A stretch of DNA of 64,000 nt from Volvariella volvacea V23 (GCA_000349905.1 KB722768.1:205766-269765); one strand, 5' to 3'. Positions 11,606-22,737 are shown, counted from the first letter of the stretch. The notes: generated by a model not told the origin, from the sequence alone. Numbers and translations: made by a program.

Positions 11606-14044
11606 TCACGACCTCCTAACAAACCTGATCGGAAGATCAACAATGCCCATAGTCATAGCAATATTAACCTCTCCCAGCTTCTTCACCCAGTCCTCCCTCA
11701 TCTCTTTCAAGCTCTTCGACCCTGTAGGCGTCAAGAGCGGTTCGACGCGCCAGTCACGGAGAAGGAGGGTGAGGAAACAGACGGATTCTACGGTTGCAAA
11801 TTTTCTGCCTATGCATGCTCGGGATCCTGACGACGAGTAAGATTAAGGTATAAGCTTCTCGATGAATGAAATACTAAAGTAGTTACGAACCGACACTGAA
11901 AGCGGTGAATGCCTCGGATTCATTGGCAATGTCGTACCACCGACTTGGCTTGAACTTCTCTGGCTCATCGAAATATCGCTCATTATACTCTATACGAGTA
12001 TTTATTTATCATATTACACTACAGTCGAGAGTGAAGTGGAGCACTCACGAGACCCAATCATATCACAAACAACCCAAGTACCCTTGGGTATAGGGACTGA
12101 TGTGTATCCTCCTTGACCTACGGGGTTGGGTACTTGGATGACCATGTCTTCTGCCGCTTCGCGGACGAAGTTTTGTCCAGATGCTATATACGCACAAGGA
12201 CAGAAGGGACACGTAAAGGGTGAGCACGAAAGGTAGTTCAAAATCAGTCCGAACAGGACATACGGTACATTCTAACAGCTTCGTAGAAGACTGCCAGGAC
12301 TTTGTTGAGTTTGTAATAATCGCCCGGAGCCTATGGGTGTTTATTAGGGAAATGCCTCGGGGAGAGTGTGATAGACGAACGGGGTCACTCTTGTTGTTGC
12401 CTATGACCGAGATGATATGCTCATAGATCTCGTTTTGAATGTCATCATGGATACTGAGTAAACCTAATACCGCGACAAGAGAGTTTGCAGTAGTCTCTGG
12501 ATGAAGGAGGCTCTTCAACAATTTCTCCTGCAAAGACATGTACAAGGCAATTAACTCACCATGTCCAGCAAACAAGAACATAAACATATTCCCGATCTAG
12601 TATCATACATCCATCAATACCAACCCCCTAAACCCAATCGACAGTTTATGTCACTTACGATTTCATCTCTGTTCAGGGTTAGTTTCTTTTCCCCATCACC
12701 CTCGGCGCCGACATCATCGGGATTTTCACCTTCATAGCTGGCATGAACCAACCTGGTCAACAGGTCGCTATTCGCATTCTTCCCTCCGCCTCCTACAACG
12801 TCCATCCTATCCGCAATCTGATCGTTCATGAATTTCTCCAATTGGGTTCGTGCGATTCGAATTTTTTGGAGACTAGCGCGCGAAAAGGCGGGTATTCAGC
12901 AGTTAATAAACACTATGAGAAGTGCAAGTAGGACGAAGGACTCACTAATCGATGGGAAGGTATGTCATCCAAGTTGGTGCCATACAAGCGGCCATGACTC
13001 TTTCGGACATGGTACACAGAGCTTCTTGGAGGGACATTTGACCATCAGGACCATAGGGAGGATCGGACCAATTGAAGGACATTCCAAATCCACAATTTCC
13101 AAGTACGAGGAGGGCAAGCTTTACGTGCAGTGTATAATGGAATGGTGGCAAAGTGATTGTTTGTATTTCCTGAATGCGCAAAATGATAGTGAGACGCGTA
13201 CCTTGAAGATGACTTTTTGCGCCACGGGGATATCGACGATGTCACGTTTGTCCCAACCCTCTTCGGATAACATCTCTCGATATAGCTTACAGCTCTCCTT
13301 CCAAACCATTTGATACCTGTACAGGAACTTGGGTTTCAAATGGAGATTACAACGGGCAAGTCACTAACAAGTCGTTGCTGAATACCGGAGTCAACAATCG
13401 ACGATGCTTCTTCCACATTTCGCCATCTGCAGACAGCACACTCATACCCCAAGACCTAAAAGGAGTATCATTCATAAGTTTGACACGCAATTGGGCAGGG
13501 AGGACAACGAGACAGGACAACAGAACTTACAACACAGCCCTATTCGTAATCCAAGGTTTCTGCCAACCAGGTCTATTCGTTATCGCACCAGCAACCTGTC
13601 GAATGATCTCAATGTTCGACGTGTATAACAATACGGCGTTTTGGAGCCATGAAACCACAGCTACTGTTTCACTCTCAGCTTCTTTATAAACTATGGCGGA
13701 GTTCAACGGTCAGGGTAAAGTGCTATTCCGCAAAACGAAAAGGATGAGATGGCTGAGTGAAGAGACGTACAGCGCAAACGCCAATACCAGGTGAACGTGA
13801 ATCCTGGGTTCCACCACGATCTCGGTATCAACACGCCAGGGGGCATTAAAGGTTGAAATGGGGGTGAAATTATCGCAAAGTGTTTAAACGTCTATGTCTA
13901 GCACATCAGCAGAGGTTAACTCCATTGAATGAGAAAACATACCCTGCGGTTGCTCAGGAAGCTGAGTGCTCGAACGATGATGACCGCAAACAGAGCCGTT
14001 GCAGCCAACGTGCGCCATCGCTCTGATAAAGTCTCAAGAATCAT
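11606..14044 (-). CDS. Cytochrome P450 monooxygenase (microsomal class II)
   Basis: Haem-thiolate monooxygenase in about ten exons with short introns. N-terminus at 14044: MILETLSERWRTLAATALF followed by a hydrophobic membrane anchor. Recognisable segments in order: a proline-rich hinge (PPGVLIPRSWW), the C-helix WKKHRRLLTPVFSND, an NCGFGMSF segment, the I-helix motif AGHETT (its Glu codon is split by an intron), the K-helix motif YEAVR (ExxR), and the haem-binding loop FSVGSRACIGR (FxxGxRxCxG) in the last exon, 11826-11606, which ends in TGA. All catalytic signatures are intact, so the enzyme should be active. The donor after VG is GTTCGT, slightly unusual. The P450 family number and substrate cannot be set by eye. 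No terpene or polyketide synthase lies nearby, so there is no evidence of a biosynthetic cluster. Confidence 0.88.
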
Positions 14045-14330
14045 TGAGGGTGGTGGTTGGGAGCAAAGCAACAAATACTAAATGTCAAATACGCGCTTAC
14101 AACATGCTTACGACAACGGCTGGGGATTGCGGAGGCGCCGACATGAGTGGCGCGGATAAATGACCGAGATCGCCTGTGAACAGAAATAGCATTTTCCGCT
14201 TCAACAAATGGGGGTATATCTATATCAGTCGAAAGGTAACAAGAAACGGCTTCGATAAATCTTACTAACCTACTCTGCAACCTCTCGCATAACGACACCT
14301 TAGAGCAAGGGTGGTTGCTGTTGCTTGAAA
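14045..14330. promoter_or_regulatory. Divergent promoter between the P450 and MTA phosphorylase genes
   Basis: Only 286 bp separate the two start codons, which face away from each other, so regulatory sequence is shared or adjacent. No clear TATA box was seen on either side. Confidence 0.5.
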
Positions 14331-15492
14331 ATGACCCTAGAAGATAAAGGTACGCCCAATGAACGCCCTCGGAAAGAAAGGTGCTCACGAGGTCGATGGA
14401 TAGTACTTATCGGTGTGATCGGTGGCAGCGGTTTATACCACCTCGATAATCTCACATTCGTGTAAGTCTCCTTACCCTTCCATCTCACCCCGCACCTAAC
14501 TCTATCCCCAGTAAACAAGTCAACCCAGAAACTGTAATCCCCTGTCCTTTCTCTAAATCCCCACTTCTAACCACGTAATACCAGCCATGGGGATACCCTA
14601 GCGCACCCATAACCATCGCCTCCCTCCCCACCGGCACCCAAATCGCCTTTGTCGCCCGGCACGGCATAGGACACACCATCCACCCCTCCGCCGTCCCCGC
14701 GCGCGCCAACATCGCCGCGCTCAAATCTCTCGGCGTGCGCGTCATCATCGCCTTCTCCGCCGTCGGCTCCCTCCGCGAGGAGATCTCGCCCGGCTCGTTC
14801 GTCCTCCCCACCCAGATCATCGATCGCACAAAGGGCGTCCGGCCCGCGTCGTTCTTCCAGGACACGAGCATCGTCGCGCATGCGGCGTTTGGCGACCCGT
14901 TCAGTGGGAAGCTGGTCAAGTGGCTGGAGAAGCATGTGCAGCGGGCGTTGGACAAGGAAGGCAGGGGTGTGAAGTTGTTCACGAATAAGTGTATTGTGTG
15001 TATGGAGGGACCGCAGTTCTCGACGAGGGCGGAGAGTCTGATGTACCGCCAATGGGGAGGAGATTTGATCAACATGAGCGTATTGCCCGAGGCCAAGCTC
15101 GCTCGGGAGGCCGAGATCAGGTCAGTGCAGGCTTGTCGTCTCCCGTCGCTGTGCTCACCACATGCCTTGTCGTCTCCAGCTACGCTCTTATCGCAACAGC
15201 GACAGACTACGACTCTTGGCGCCCCAACTCCGAAGCCGTCACCGCCGCCGAGGTATTCAAAACCCTCCAATCCAACGCCGACACCTCTCGTCTCGTCGCT
15301 GCCACCGTTCTAGGCGATCTCCACTCCGCCATCACCAACACCTCCGCAGGCAGCAGCGACGAAGATGGGTTCTTGTTGGAAGAAGTCGGTGGGATGCAGT
15401 TCTCCATTATGCCCAGATCGGAGAAGCAGAAGCCGGAGGATAGGAAGAAGTTGGCGTATATCCTGCCAGAGTACTTTTCTGGTGAGGAATGA
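14331..15492 (+). CDS. MEU1: S-methyl-5'-thioadenosine phosphorylase
   Basis: Cleaves methylthioadenosine with phosphate to adenine and 5-methylthioribose-1-phosphate in the methionine salvage pathway; cytosolic trimer in known homologues. Four exons, 14331-14461, 14512-14533 (only 22 nt), 14585-15120 and 15180-15492, in phase throughout, give 333 residues. Family signatures seen: GVIGGSGLY near the N-terminus, phosphate-binding [12 protein letters not shown], the segment [19 protein letters not shown], the substrate loop [29 protein letters not shown], and the adenine-site motif ATATDYDSW. The order and spacing match human MTAP and yeast MEU1. Residues after about 290 ([14 protein letters not shown]) form an acidic insertion not in the human enzyme. 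An in-frame ATG gives a slightly longer N-terminus than usual, so a later start is possible. Confidence 0.92.
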
Positions 15493-16276
15493 AAAGAGTA
15501 TATCTACCGAGGTGGGATTTAGATGGTGATATAGAAGTATTGGTTATCTTTATGTATCAACGTTGCAAAGGGAGCGTGAATTCAAATTTGATTTGTGGAT
15601 TGCATACATGCTCTCACAAGTCGTGCATGATTGAGAGATCAAGGAGACTCGTATTTTGTATATAAAGCAACAGAAAAAAACTACAACACTTTCGCTGGCT
15701 ACATCGGCTATTCTGTTCGTCAATGTCATGATATTCATCTCAAACAACAAAAAAGGTGGAACGCTCGAGCCCAGCAGAGAAACAAAATCGCTCAATTTTG
15801 TCGAGAACCCATAAGCTGGATGAATGAAAAGACGCGACGAAACTCGGAGGCCGTCAAGACGAGAAGCTGAAGTGTATGTATGAGTGATTGAGAATCAGCG
15901 GTGCGATACAAAAGACGATGGAGCGGAGAAGAGAGGGGAGATAACGAGGGGAGGGGGAAAAGAAAACTATGACAACAACGAAGAAGAGAGGAAACAAGCA
16001 GCAAGTCCATCCGAGAAACCAGCTCGCGATCTCAAGTAAAGAAAACAACGACTCGAAAGAGAAAAACTTGAAGACGACGACGCAGAACAAAAACTAGAAC
16101 GGGAAACACTCTCTTCCCCCGCATATAGGTACAAAACAAAAAACGGCAAAGAGATGGAGGATGCTTTGCAAGAATGGACCAACAGTGGAGCAAGCAGGTA
16201 ATAAGAAATAAGAAATCCGAGCCACAACGACCACGGTGCCATGGAACTTGGATAGCCGGTTCCTCCAACTCCTTCC
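15493..16276. other. Convergent 3' intergenic region
   Basis: This lies between the stops of two convergent genes and holds their 3' UTRs. It is rich in purine tracts on the plus strand. No gene or RNA was recognised. Confidence 0.55.
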
Positions 16277-18538
16277 TCAGTCCAACTGGTACGGCTCCAG
16301 ATAGCTCTCCGGCACAAGCGCGTGCTGCGCCTGCTTCTCCCCACCCACAACCTCTCCCTTCTCCACATCCCAGTTCTTGATCACAACTGCCCACCCCACA
16401 CCTCCACCTCTCCCAACGACCTTCACAATCTGTTCTTCTTCCAGCCCCATTTCAGCCGTACCCTCTGGTATGAACTGGTACAAGGCCTTATAAAGACCTG
16501 GATAAAGCGGTTCTTCCTCATCATCGTCTTCCGCATTGTTTCCTTGCTGGTCATCGCCGTAGGAGTACTCCTCCGTACTGCCCTCTTCGTCGTCATACTC
16601 CCCATCATCATCCTCATCCATAAAGTTCCTATCCAAATCCTTCCTACTCGGGAACCCACTACCACTAGCTCCAGCACCACTTCCACTCGCATTAGCAGCA
16701 GCGGCAAGCGCAGCAGCCGTAGCAGCCAACCCCGCATACCCGTACCCCCCCGCTCCTCCAAACCCGCCCCCGCCTCCAGCTCCACCCATATTCCAGCTCA
16801 GCCTGCCCTGTCCAAAGTTGAACCCGCTCCATCCATCGTCGTCGTCTTCCTCGTCCCGCCTCTCGTCTTCGTCCTCACTGCTACTGCTCTCGTCTCCGCT
16901 CCCTGTGCCGGTCCCGTTGCCCATGCCTGCACCGCTGCCTCGTCTCCGCCGGCCGAGGTACTTGTTAAGGCGTCCGATGTGGTTGGCTCGGGGTACGTCG
17001 GGGCCTAGCCCCCGGTGTCTCTCGTCGTCCCGCGCAAACGCATAATCCCTAATCTTGATATGCTCAACCGCCGCTGCCGCCGCCGTAACCTTCTCACCGC
17101 TATTATCGTTATCATTCCCACTCGCGACCTCTTCAGTACGCGACACCTGCATCTTATCATCCTTATGCGATTTAGACGACGACGATGTCGATGGCGAGTC
17201 AGGAACAACCGTTGATGCGTTGGACGTCGACTTTGACATGGGCGGAGCCTGCACCGGTAACGTCGAACTTGACGATGACGCCGTACCCGTCCCCGTCGTC
17301 GATGGTGGCGACACAACCGACTCCGGTTCCTCGCTCAAATACGACGGTGGCAAAACAATCGCCGCACTCCCAACTCCCGCACCCGGATTCGTAAACACCG
17401 GCGAATACGGTCTCAAAGGCGGCGTCGTCGGCAACGGCGAAATCGACAAATGTCCGCTGAGTTGGCTTAGTCTCTTGCCGTTGACGAGTGGCGAAGCTGT
17501 CTGGGTGCCACCAGATGTTGTGCTGGTGTTGTTGGGGCCACTGCTCTTTCTCATCGAGTTTGACCTTGAAATCGCCATCGACGAAGGTCTGGAAGCGGAT
17601 TTTGACGACTTTGAACGTGCGGATGAGATTGAGTATGCTGCTGATGCTCTGCGGGAGACGGCCGGAGAGGGAGGAGCGGGACGGGAGGATGATAGAGGGG
17701 GTGATGCGGAGAGAGCAGAAAGTGAAGATGACGAATCTGTTGAGAGTGTCTGTGGAGGTAGTGGGATCGGGATGGTTGGTTGTACGGAATGGTTATTGTT
17801 GCTATTGTTATTGTTCTGATCTGCATTTGTCATTTTAGGGGATGATGGGCCGGAAATATTTGTGCTTGTCGTTGGGGTAGGGATTGAAGTAAAACTCTGA
17901 GTATTTGGGGGTGCTTGTGGAAGAGTTACAGATGATATCGTTGGGGTAGCTGTTGATGACGATATTGTTGATGATGTAGAGGGGATAGCGTTGTCGCCAC
18001 CGTGGATGTATTGCGGTAGAGATACAGAGCGAGAGGTAGCATCATCAGGGTTTTTCTCTCCATCCATTCGTCCCTGGGCATTTGGAAAACGTGATGTTTC
18101 ATCTGCCATCGTACTCAAACTCGATGACGGCATATCCGTATCCTGATCAACAGCACTAGACCCAGAACCACTTTCTAATCCTTCAGAACCCTCCAGAATA
18201 CTTGTCGTCGAGGACGATTTTGTGCCATTATTCCCCTGTGCTTGTGCTTGTGCCTGTGCCTCGGGAGGGGAAAGACTAGCCTGTGATAATGATGCCGATG
18301 AATCTTTCCTTGTGGCGGAATTGCCGGAGCCTCGTTTTCCATTCCTGCCGGATGTAGGTGGGGGTTTCATTGCGAATTCATGAGCTCCAGGCATAGGGGG
18401 TGGAATGAAGGACGATGAGGGAGAAGGAAAGGGAGAAGACGAAGGACGTGTGTCAAGCGACAGTGACAACGGACTTCGATCAGGTTGTGCTAGAAGGGGA
18501 TAAAAAATATAGGTGAGCCAACGGAATCCCCTATACAT
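16277..18538 (-). CDS. Long disordered protein with C-terminal SH3 domain, Nbp2/Skb5-like adaptor
   Basis: Single long open frame of 753 codons. Roughly the first 500 residues are Ser/Thr/Pro-rich and disordered, with Asn, Ala and Gln-Ala runs. A conserved patch follows, EHIKIRDYAFARDDERH then GLGPDVPRANHIGRLNKYL, then acidic and Gly-rich stretches. The C-terminus is an SH3 domain starting at ALYQFIPEGTAEMGLEEE, with GWAVVIKNW and the final LVPESYLEPY as its late strands. The patch plus terminal SH3 resembles fungal Nbp2/Skb5 proteins, adaptors that in yeast bring the phosphatase Ptc1 to MAP-kinase kinases; the match is from memory and the role is inferred. The start is uncertain: the first ATG (18538) gives a hydrophobic leader that may be intronic, and the ATG at 18394 (MPGAHEF) is a good alternative. 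Confidence 0.75.
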   Translation of the reverse strand: MYRGFRWLTYIFYPLLAQPDRSPLSLSLDTRPSSSPFPSPSSSFIPPPMPGAHEFAMKPPPTSGRNGKRGSGNSATRKDSSASLSQASLSPPEAQAQAQAQGNNGTKSSSTTSILEGSEGLESGSGSSAVDQDTDMPSSSLSTMADETSRFPNAQGRMDGEKNPDDATSRSVSLPQYIHGGDNAIPSTSSTISSSTATPTISSVTLPQAPPNTQSFTSIPTPTTSTNISGPSSPKMTNADQNNNNSNNNHSVQPTIPIPLPPQTLSTDSSSSLSALSASPPLSSSRPAPPSPAVSRRASAAYSISSARSKSSKSASRPSSMAISRSNSMRKSSGPNNTSTTSGGTQTASPLVNGKRLSQLSGHLSISPLPTTPPLRPYSPVFTNPGAGVGSAAIVLPPSYLSEEPESVVSPPSTTGTGTASSSSSTLPVQAPPMSKSTSNASTVVPDSPSTSSSSKSHKDDKMQVSRTEEVASGNDNDNSGEKVTAAAAAVEHIKIRDYAFARDDERHRGLGPDVPRANHIGRLNKYLGRRRRGSGAGMGNGTGTGSGDESSSSEDEDERRDEEDDDDGWSGFNFGQGRLSWNMGGAGGGGGFGGAGGYGYAGLAATAAALAAAANASGSGAGASGSGFPSRKDLDRNFMDEDDDGEYDDEEGSTEEYSYGDDQQGNNAEDDDEEEPLYPGLYKALYQFIPEGTAEMGLEEEQIVKVVGRGGGVGWAVVIKNWDVEKGEVVGGEKQAQHALVPESYLEPYQLD

Positions 18539-19898
18539 TCTGGATATACGGAGAAATTATGGGGTATAAAGAAGAGTTAATGGGCCACCACGTAGGTCTT
18601 TTGGGAGAGACCAAGGTGAAGGCGGGATAGGTGAGATAGGTGACGACTATATTGCTTGCAAGACCAGCAAGCAAGCTTCCCACGAACGAACGAGTGGAGA
18701 GAGAGATTATGGTATAAATCGTGTCAACGGCGTGTGGGATCCATTCCGAATGAAGAAAAAGGATGCTGGTAGGGACCAGAACCAAACCCCCCAAATACCG
18801 CCCAACCCTTAAGGACGAGACCAAATACAAAAGGCCCTACGGCCGTACACATGCGGATGACATGCATGCATCGTGGAAGCCTCAAGGTTAAGGTCGGGTG
18901 CCCCACAAAGGCTTTTTTCCGACCTAGATCGACAGGCACCGTCCTTCACATAGCACCAAGAATAAGATGATGCTTACTTTGGTGGTCCGAAACAACAGCA
19001 AATGCCATCTCCAAGTGAACCGAATGACCAACTGGTACTGCTGTGCTGGAACGTGGTGCGGCTTCGGGTTTAGGCGATGCGAAGGCTATATGAGTGTTGC
19101 GAGGTCTCGGTGTCTTGGTGCTGCCAGCAACGCTTGGACGACGACGAACTGGTAATCTAGAGGCGAGTTGGGCGACGTTGGGGACGATGGGGACGATGGG
19201 GGGAGTATTTAAGAAAAACGGAGTGCACAGGAGTGTATCCAAGGTGCTCGGCAGTCAGAACAGGGAGCGTGGCTAATCTCATTTTTCGGAAAATGGGTTG
19301 CTATCCCACCTGTTTGGCCTTGTTTGCGATTGGTGGCGCTCCTTTCAGTCGTGAAGTCATTTATTCGCCATCCTTCTAGCCTTTCAGCGTCGACGACGGA
19401 GCAGTAGGAAGGATGAGATGTCCTATCACCCTCGAGCGAGCTCTTGTTGCCCCTTTGACTCGCTATCCCATCACCATTACTATGGCTTGGCAGGGTCTAT
19501 AGCCGGTTATCCCGATTTGGCACTATCGTTATACAGCTTAAACCTTCCGCGCTTGTAACCACGCGTTTGGGCAAAGCTACTGTTGCTCCTCATTGCCACC
19601 ATCAACTCTACTCACTATCCAGAACAAGACAATAGCGATTTCCCCGCGCCACATCACAATAATCACGACTTTCCTTTTTCGATATGCGTTACGCTTAACT
19701 TGATTGCTGTTGTGCTTAGATGACGAGAGAACATAAAGATTTATCGTATCCCTGTGGCAACTGGACACCTCAAAATCAAATGAGGCCCTCACTTAAAGAT
19801 GGAGTTTAATATGAACCCACCAACCTGCCTGCTTGTCTTGCCCCAGGTCTTCCCGCTCAAGAATACCACGTCTGCAGAACAACAAATCGCTGGTCAAT
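18539..19898. other. Divergent intergenic region
   Basis: Upstream region shared by the SH3 gene (minus) and the next gene (plus), 1.36 kb. A minus-strand frame at 18946-19242 starts with TTG and has no known pattern. No RNA gene was recognised. Confidence 0.5.
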
Positions 19899-20851
19899 AT
19901 GCAGGTATTTGAAGCACTGAACACCTCACCATCCATCCAATATGTAATCCAATCTCGGACCCTTGGACTCTCGATCAGCGTTACAGCCGCCACCGCCACC
20001 CTCCTTCTCTCACTTTTCAAGCGACGCCCCTTATGTTCCCTACCAAACTCGAGCTTCCTTCAACCACTGTTCGAATTCTCGCCACGCCTCATCTTGCCTT
20101 CGAACGCCCGATTTCTACGTCGGATCTCCAATAGCAAGCCCTGTTTTATCAACTTCGCTAATCACTTTATCAACCTCCTCAGACTTAACGTTGCCACACT
20201 CAAATCCTATCTACCCCACCCAATCCGATGGCACCTTGACACTCGGTACCGCAACCAGATCCAATCTTTCCGTTTAGCTCAATACTGGCGTAGCGCAAAC
20301 GAGGCCAAAGCCTACTTCAAGCATTCCGACGCCAAAGTTCGAGGCTTGAAATGTGCTTCAGAGAGGGAACTGCCACTGGTTATGTATTACGAACCGGCGT
20401 TACTACCATTCTATCGTTCTTCCTCATCTTCACGAAAGAGAGGGTCTCCGCCCCGAGGGAGGGGGAGAAGAGGAGGTAGTAGCGATAGCGATAGTTCGGG
20501 TGACGAAGGAAGTGATAATGATATTGACGCGGTAGCGTATGAACTCCCAGTGAGGACATTTTCGAAGTGGCACAGGATGACGTTTCCTGGACCTGTGAGT
20601 ACCCCTTTCCCCCACCCTCTAGTCCCGAATCTAACCACTTTTCACTCCAGGACCACCCGACATTACGCCAATGCACCAAACTGATGAAACAATACAGCAA
20701 CCGGGATTTACGCGAGATCAAACGGATCTCGGGGTTGCAATCTAATCGTTATGTTTTTGGAGAGAGCTATTATTGGACGCCGAAATTTAAGAGGATGTGG
20801 GATGATTGGTTGAATAGGAAGGGACCTGATATTGTTATTGTGTTTGAGTGA
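19899..20851 (+). CDS. Hypothetical membrane-anchored protein
   Basis: I do not recognise this family. Two exons, 19899-20594 and 20651-20851, joined in phase 0 across a 56-nt intron with GTGAGT donor and CTCCAG acceptor, give 298 residues. One hydrophobic segment near residues 25-40 (SISVTAATATLLLSLF) may be a membrane anchor or mitochondrial presequence. The middle is basic. A low-complexity stretch of Ser/Gly/Asp (GSSDSDSSGDEGSDNDID) precedes a compact C-terminal part with aromatic residues (YVFGESYYWTPKFKRMWDDW) that looks conserved. The ATG at 19899 is the first in frame. A competing frame at 19963-20277 is proline-rich but cannot be joined to the C-terminal exon without a frame change. 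Confidence 0.6.
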
Positions 20852-21502
20852 GTGAGTGAGTGCGTGTGGCCATGGAGTACAGTATGGGAGACAAGGCTTT
20901 TGTATGGTTTATGTGTGTATTGTTATATGCGTGGATCCGCTCTTGGAGTATGCTATTGTCATTATCACTATTATGTAGTACTAGCGATATCAATCAATAT
21001 AAATGCTACAAAGAACAAACCCAGGAGCTTTTGGCGGCAAGAAGCTGCGGAGACGATTCTCTGAGATATCACGCCCACCTCTTAACTCCATTCAGATATT
21101 ACTGGCGTCTGGCATTTTAAGATTTCGAGTTCCTGGCGGTACGGACTTACCCTAGCCTCGTTCGTTATACGTTCTGGAATGTCCTATTTCCAAGTGCCAT
21201 TCTCACCGTGAAGTCCAAAGCTAGAGCAGTATGGCGAGAAGGCAAGCCCTCTAAAAATCACTGACAGCGTGGTGATAGCTATTGAAAATAAACCACAATG
21301 TCCGCATGTAAAATTTGTTCCTTCGGCCTTCCCACTGCATTCATTTCCAGACAACACAGAAGAGTCCAAGACTACCATAGCTGATGCACATTTACGTGCT
21401 ACCCTCAGCATCCGCACTGCAGCGCCATGCCATAAAGTAAGCAAAATGTTATAAATCGTCCGAAATAAATAGGCGATGACATACGCCGAAGCTGAAACTG
21501 TA
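20852..21502. other. Intergenic, possible alternative 3' exon of the neighbouring secreted-protein gene
   Basis: The region begins with a short GAGT repeat just after the stop of the preceding gene. A minus-strand frame at 21184-21573 (129 codons) overlaps the 3' end of secreted protein C. It could join it if a GTAAGC after the codons for VDP is used as a donor. I favour the unspliced reading of C because its sequence matches protein D. Confidence 0.35.
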
Positions 21503-21745
21503 TCACCCCCCTTCACGAGAATATTTCTCGGAATGCCTATCGTCGTAACGGGGTTTAGTACTAGCCAAACCACTCAAACGGGATCTGGAGTCCAGTTGGG
21601 GGAGGGCGGGGAATAGCTTACATGGATCGACAGAGTGGACCGGACACGGTGGTTCGAGAAGCGCGGCTGGTGCTGCTTCGGTATAAGATAGAGTCGTGGT
21701 GAGGATGCCAAGTACAAGGGCGAGGTTAAAAATGGATCTGAGCAT
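21503..21745 (-). CDS. Small secreted protein C (80 residues), related to protein D
   Basis: Single-exon reading from the ATG at 21745 to TGA at 21503. The signal peptide MLRSIFNLALVLGILTTT ends near TEA-APA. The mature part begins APAALLEPPCPVHSVDPC, giving a PPCP motif and a second Cys. It aligns by eye with protein D: both start MLR-I, both have AP then PPCP, and in each a second Cys with Leu and Pro follows within about ten residues. A TATA box lies 66-71 nt upstream. The residues after LFPALPQ are less convincing, and an intron there could change the C-terminus (see the neighbouring entry). No known domain; the function is unknown. Confidence 0.6.
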   Translation of the reverse strand: MLRSIFNLALVLGILTTTLSYTEAAPAALLEPPCPVHSVDPCKLFPALPQLDSRSRLSGLASTKPRYDDRHSEKYSREGG

Positions 21746-21810
21746 CCTAGGTAGGAGTGGATGTAGTAGATGAGTGCTTATTCGAAAGACAGGTTGAACA
21801 AGACTCGGAA

Positions 21811-21816
21811 TTTATA
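21811..21816 (-). promoter_or_regulatory. TATA box of small secreted-protein gene C
   Basis: TATAAA on the minus strand, about 66 nt upstream of the ATG at 21745. Confidence 0.5.
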
Positions 21817-22500
21817 GGGTTTGCTATCATCTTCCTAATGTCGTGTGGTGAGTATTCATAGTTTTCCGCTCTCAGAGTTCCATACGATTATGGTTATTAT
21901 TAGGATTGAGAGCTCCAAGTAGAAGGAAGGGCAGCGGACAAATGCCTATTATAGCACAGTGCGAAATCTCCTGCTCTTGATCTACATCATGCCAACTTGA
22001 ATGTATCTAACCCGAGGCCGGGGCAAGAGAAACAACAACTTCCCTGTCACTTTCTATTTAGCTGTTCCGAATTTAGTCTACTCACTCTCACGAAACTTAA
22101 TTCGATCTTCTCGATGTGAGCCGAGGTAGTGGAAGCCCCGAAGCTCTCATGCCTCAAAGTTTTCGTACTCAGAGGCTCGACCACGCTGAGAAGAGGGCTC
22201 GGAGTTTGGGCTATTGGCGTGGAATCCTATTGTTATTGCCCGCCAGTCGTTTCCATTAAGGCACCCTTCTTCTCTAGAGGTCGTCTGACCATGCTCATTG
22301 CGTACTATTCAAGAAGAAAGCGGCAGGACACAAGGAATGTGGCCATGTTGAATCATATGGTAGTTTTGTAAATGGTAGACAGTCCCAGCTACTCAAAACT
22401 AACAGGGCTTTGCGACATGCTATTATGTACTATCACCAGCAACAGCGCTCTTACTGAAATAGTCTCGTTAATATCCTCCACGAGCTAGAACTTGGGGTCG
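21817..22500. other. Intergenic between two tandem secreted-protein genes
   Basis: It separates genes C and D, which both lie on the minus strand. It may hold a short second exon of D: an intron could start with GTATGT just before the D stop (22501) and end at TTTCAG near 22457. No other gene was seen. Confidence 0.45.
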
Positions 22501-22737
22501 CTACATACCCGGAGCCAAATACGGCACCACTATCTTCGACGAGGCTGTCTCTACCTGCTTGTTCATTAGTCTCGTGGGCAAACAAAGGCATTCGTAAGGC
22601 GGAAGCAAGTACGCACAGATTATTGCGGCAGGTGGACAAGGTGGATCCGGAATCCTTATTGGAGCGGCGGCGGTATCAGGCACAAGCACAAGTATCGTAC
22701 TGAGTAAAAAGGTAAGTTTGGCGATAAACCTTAGCAT
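22501..22737 (-). CDS. Small secreted protein D (78 residues), related to protein C
   Basis: Single-exon reading from the ATG at 22737. The signal peptide (MLRFIAKLTFLLSTILVLV) is followed by AAPIRIPDPPCPPAAIICAY, then further Cys residues in PPYECLCLP, four Cys in all. It shares the MLR start, AP segment and PPCP motif with protein C, about 1 kb downstream on the same strand, so the two are probably tandem duplicates that have diverged. A TATA box lies 58-63 nt upstream. The reading ends where GTATGTAG occurs, so the last codons may really be an intron donor leading to a short extra exon. No known domain; a secreted effector-like or cell-surface role would be a guess. Confidence 0.6.
   Translation of the reverse strand: MLRFIAKLTFLLSTILVLVPDTAAAPIRIPDPPCPPAAIICAYLLPPYECLCLPTRLMNKQVETASSKIVVPYLAPGM

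Noticed and set aside
11606..15492. P450 plus neighbours as a secondary-metabolite cluster
   Set aside because: No synthase, transporter or pathway regulator nearby; the neighbours are primary-metabolism and signalling genes.
18946..19242. Minus-strand frame of 98 codons
   Set aside because: Starts with TTG; no conserved pattern or splice partners found.
21184..21573. 129-codon minus-strand frame as second exon of secreted protein C
   Set aside because: It needs a donor inside the segment that aligns with protein D. The unspliced reading is simpler, though cDNA could change this.
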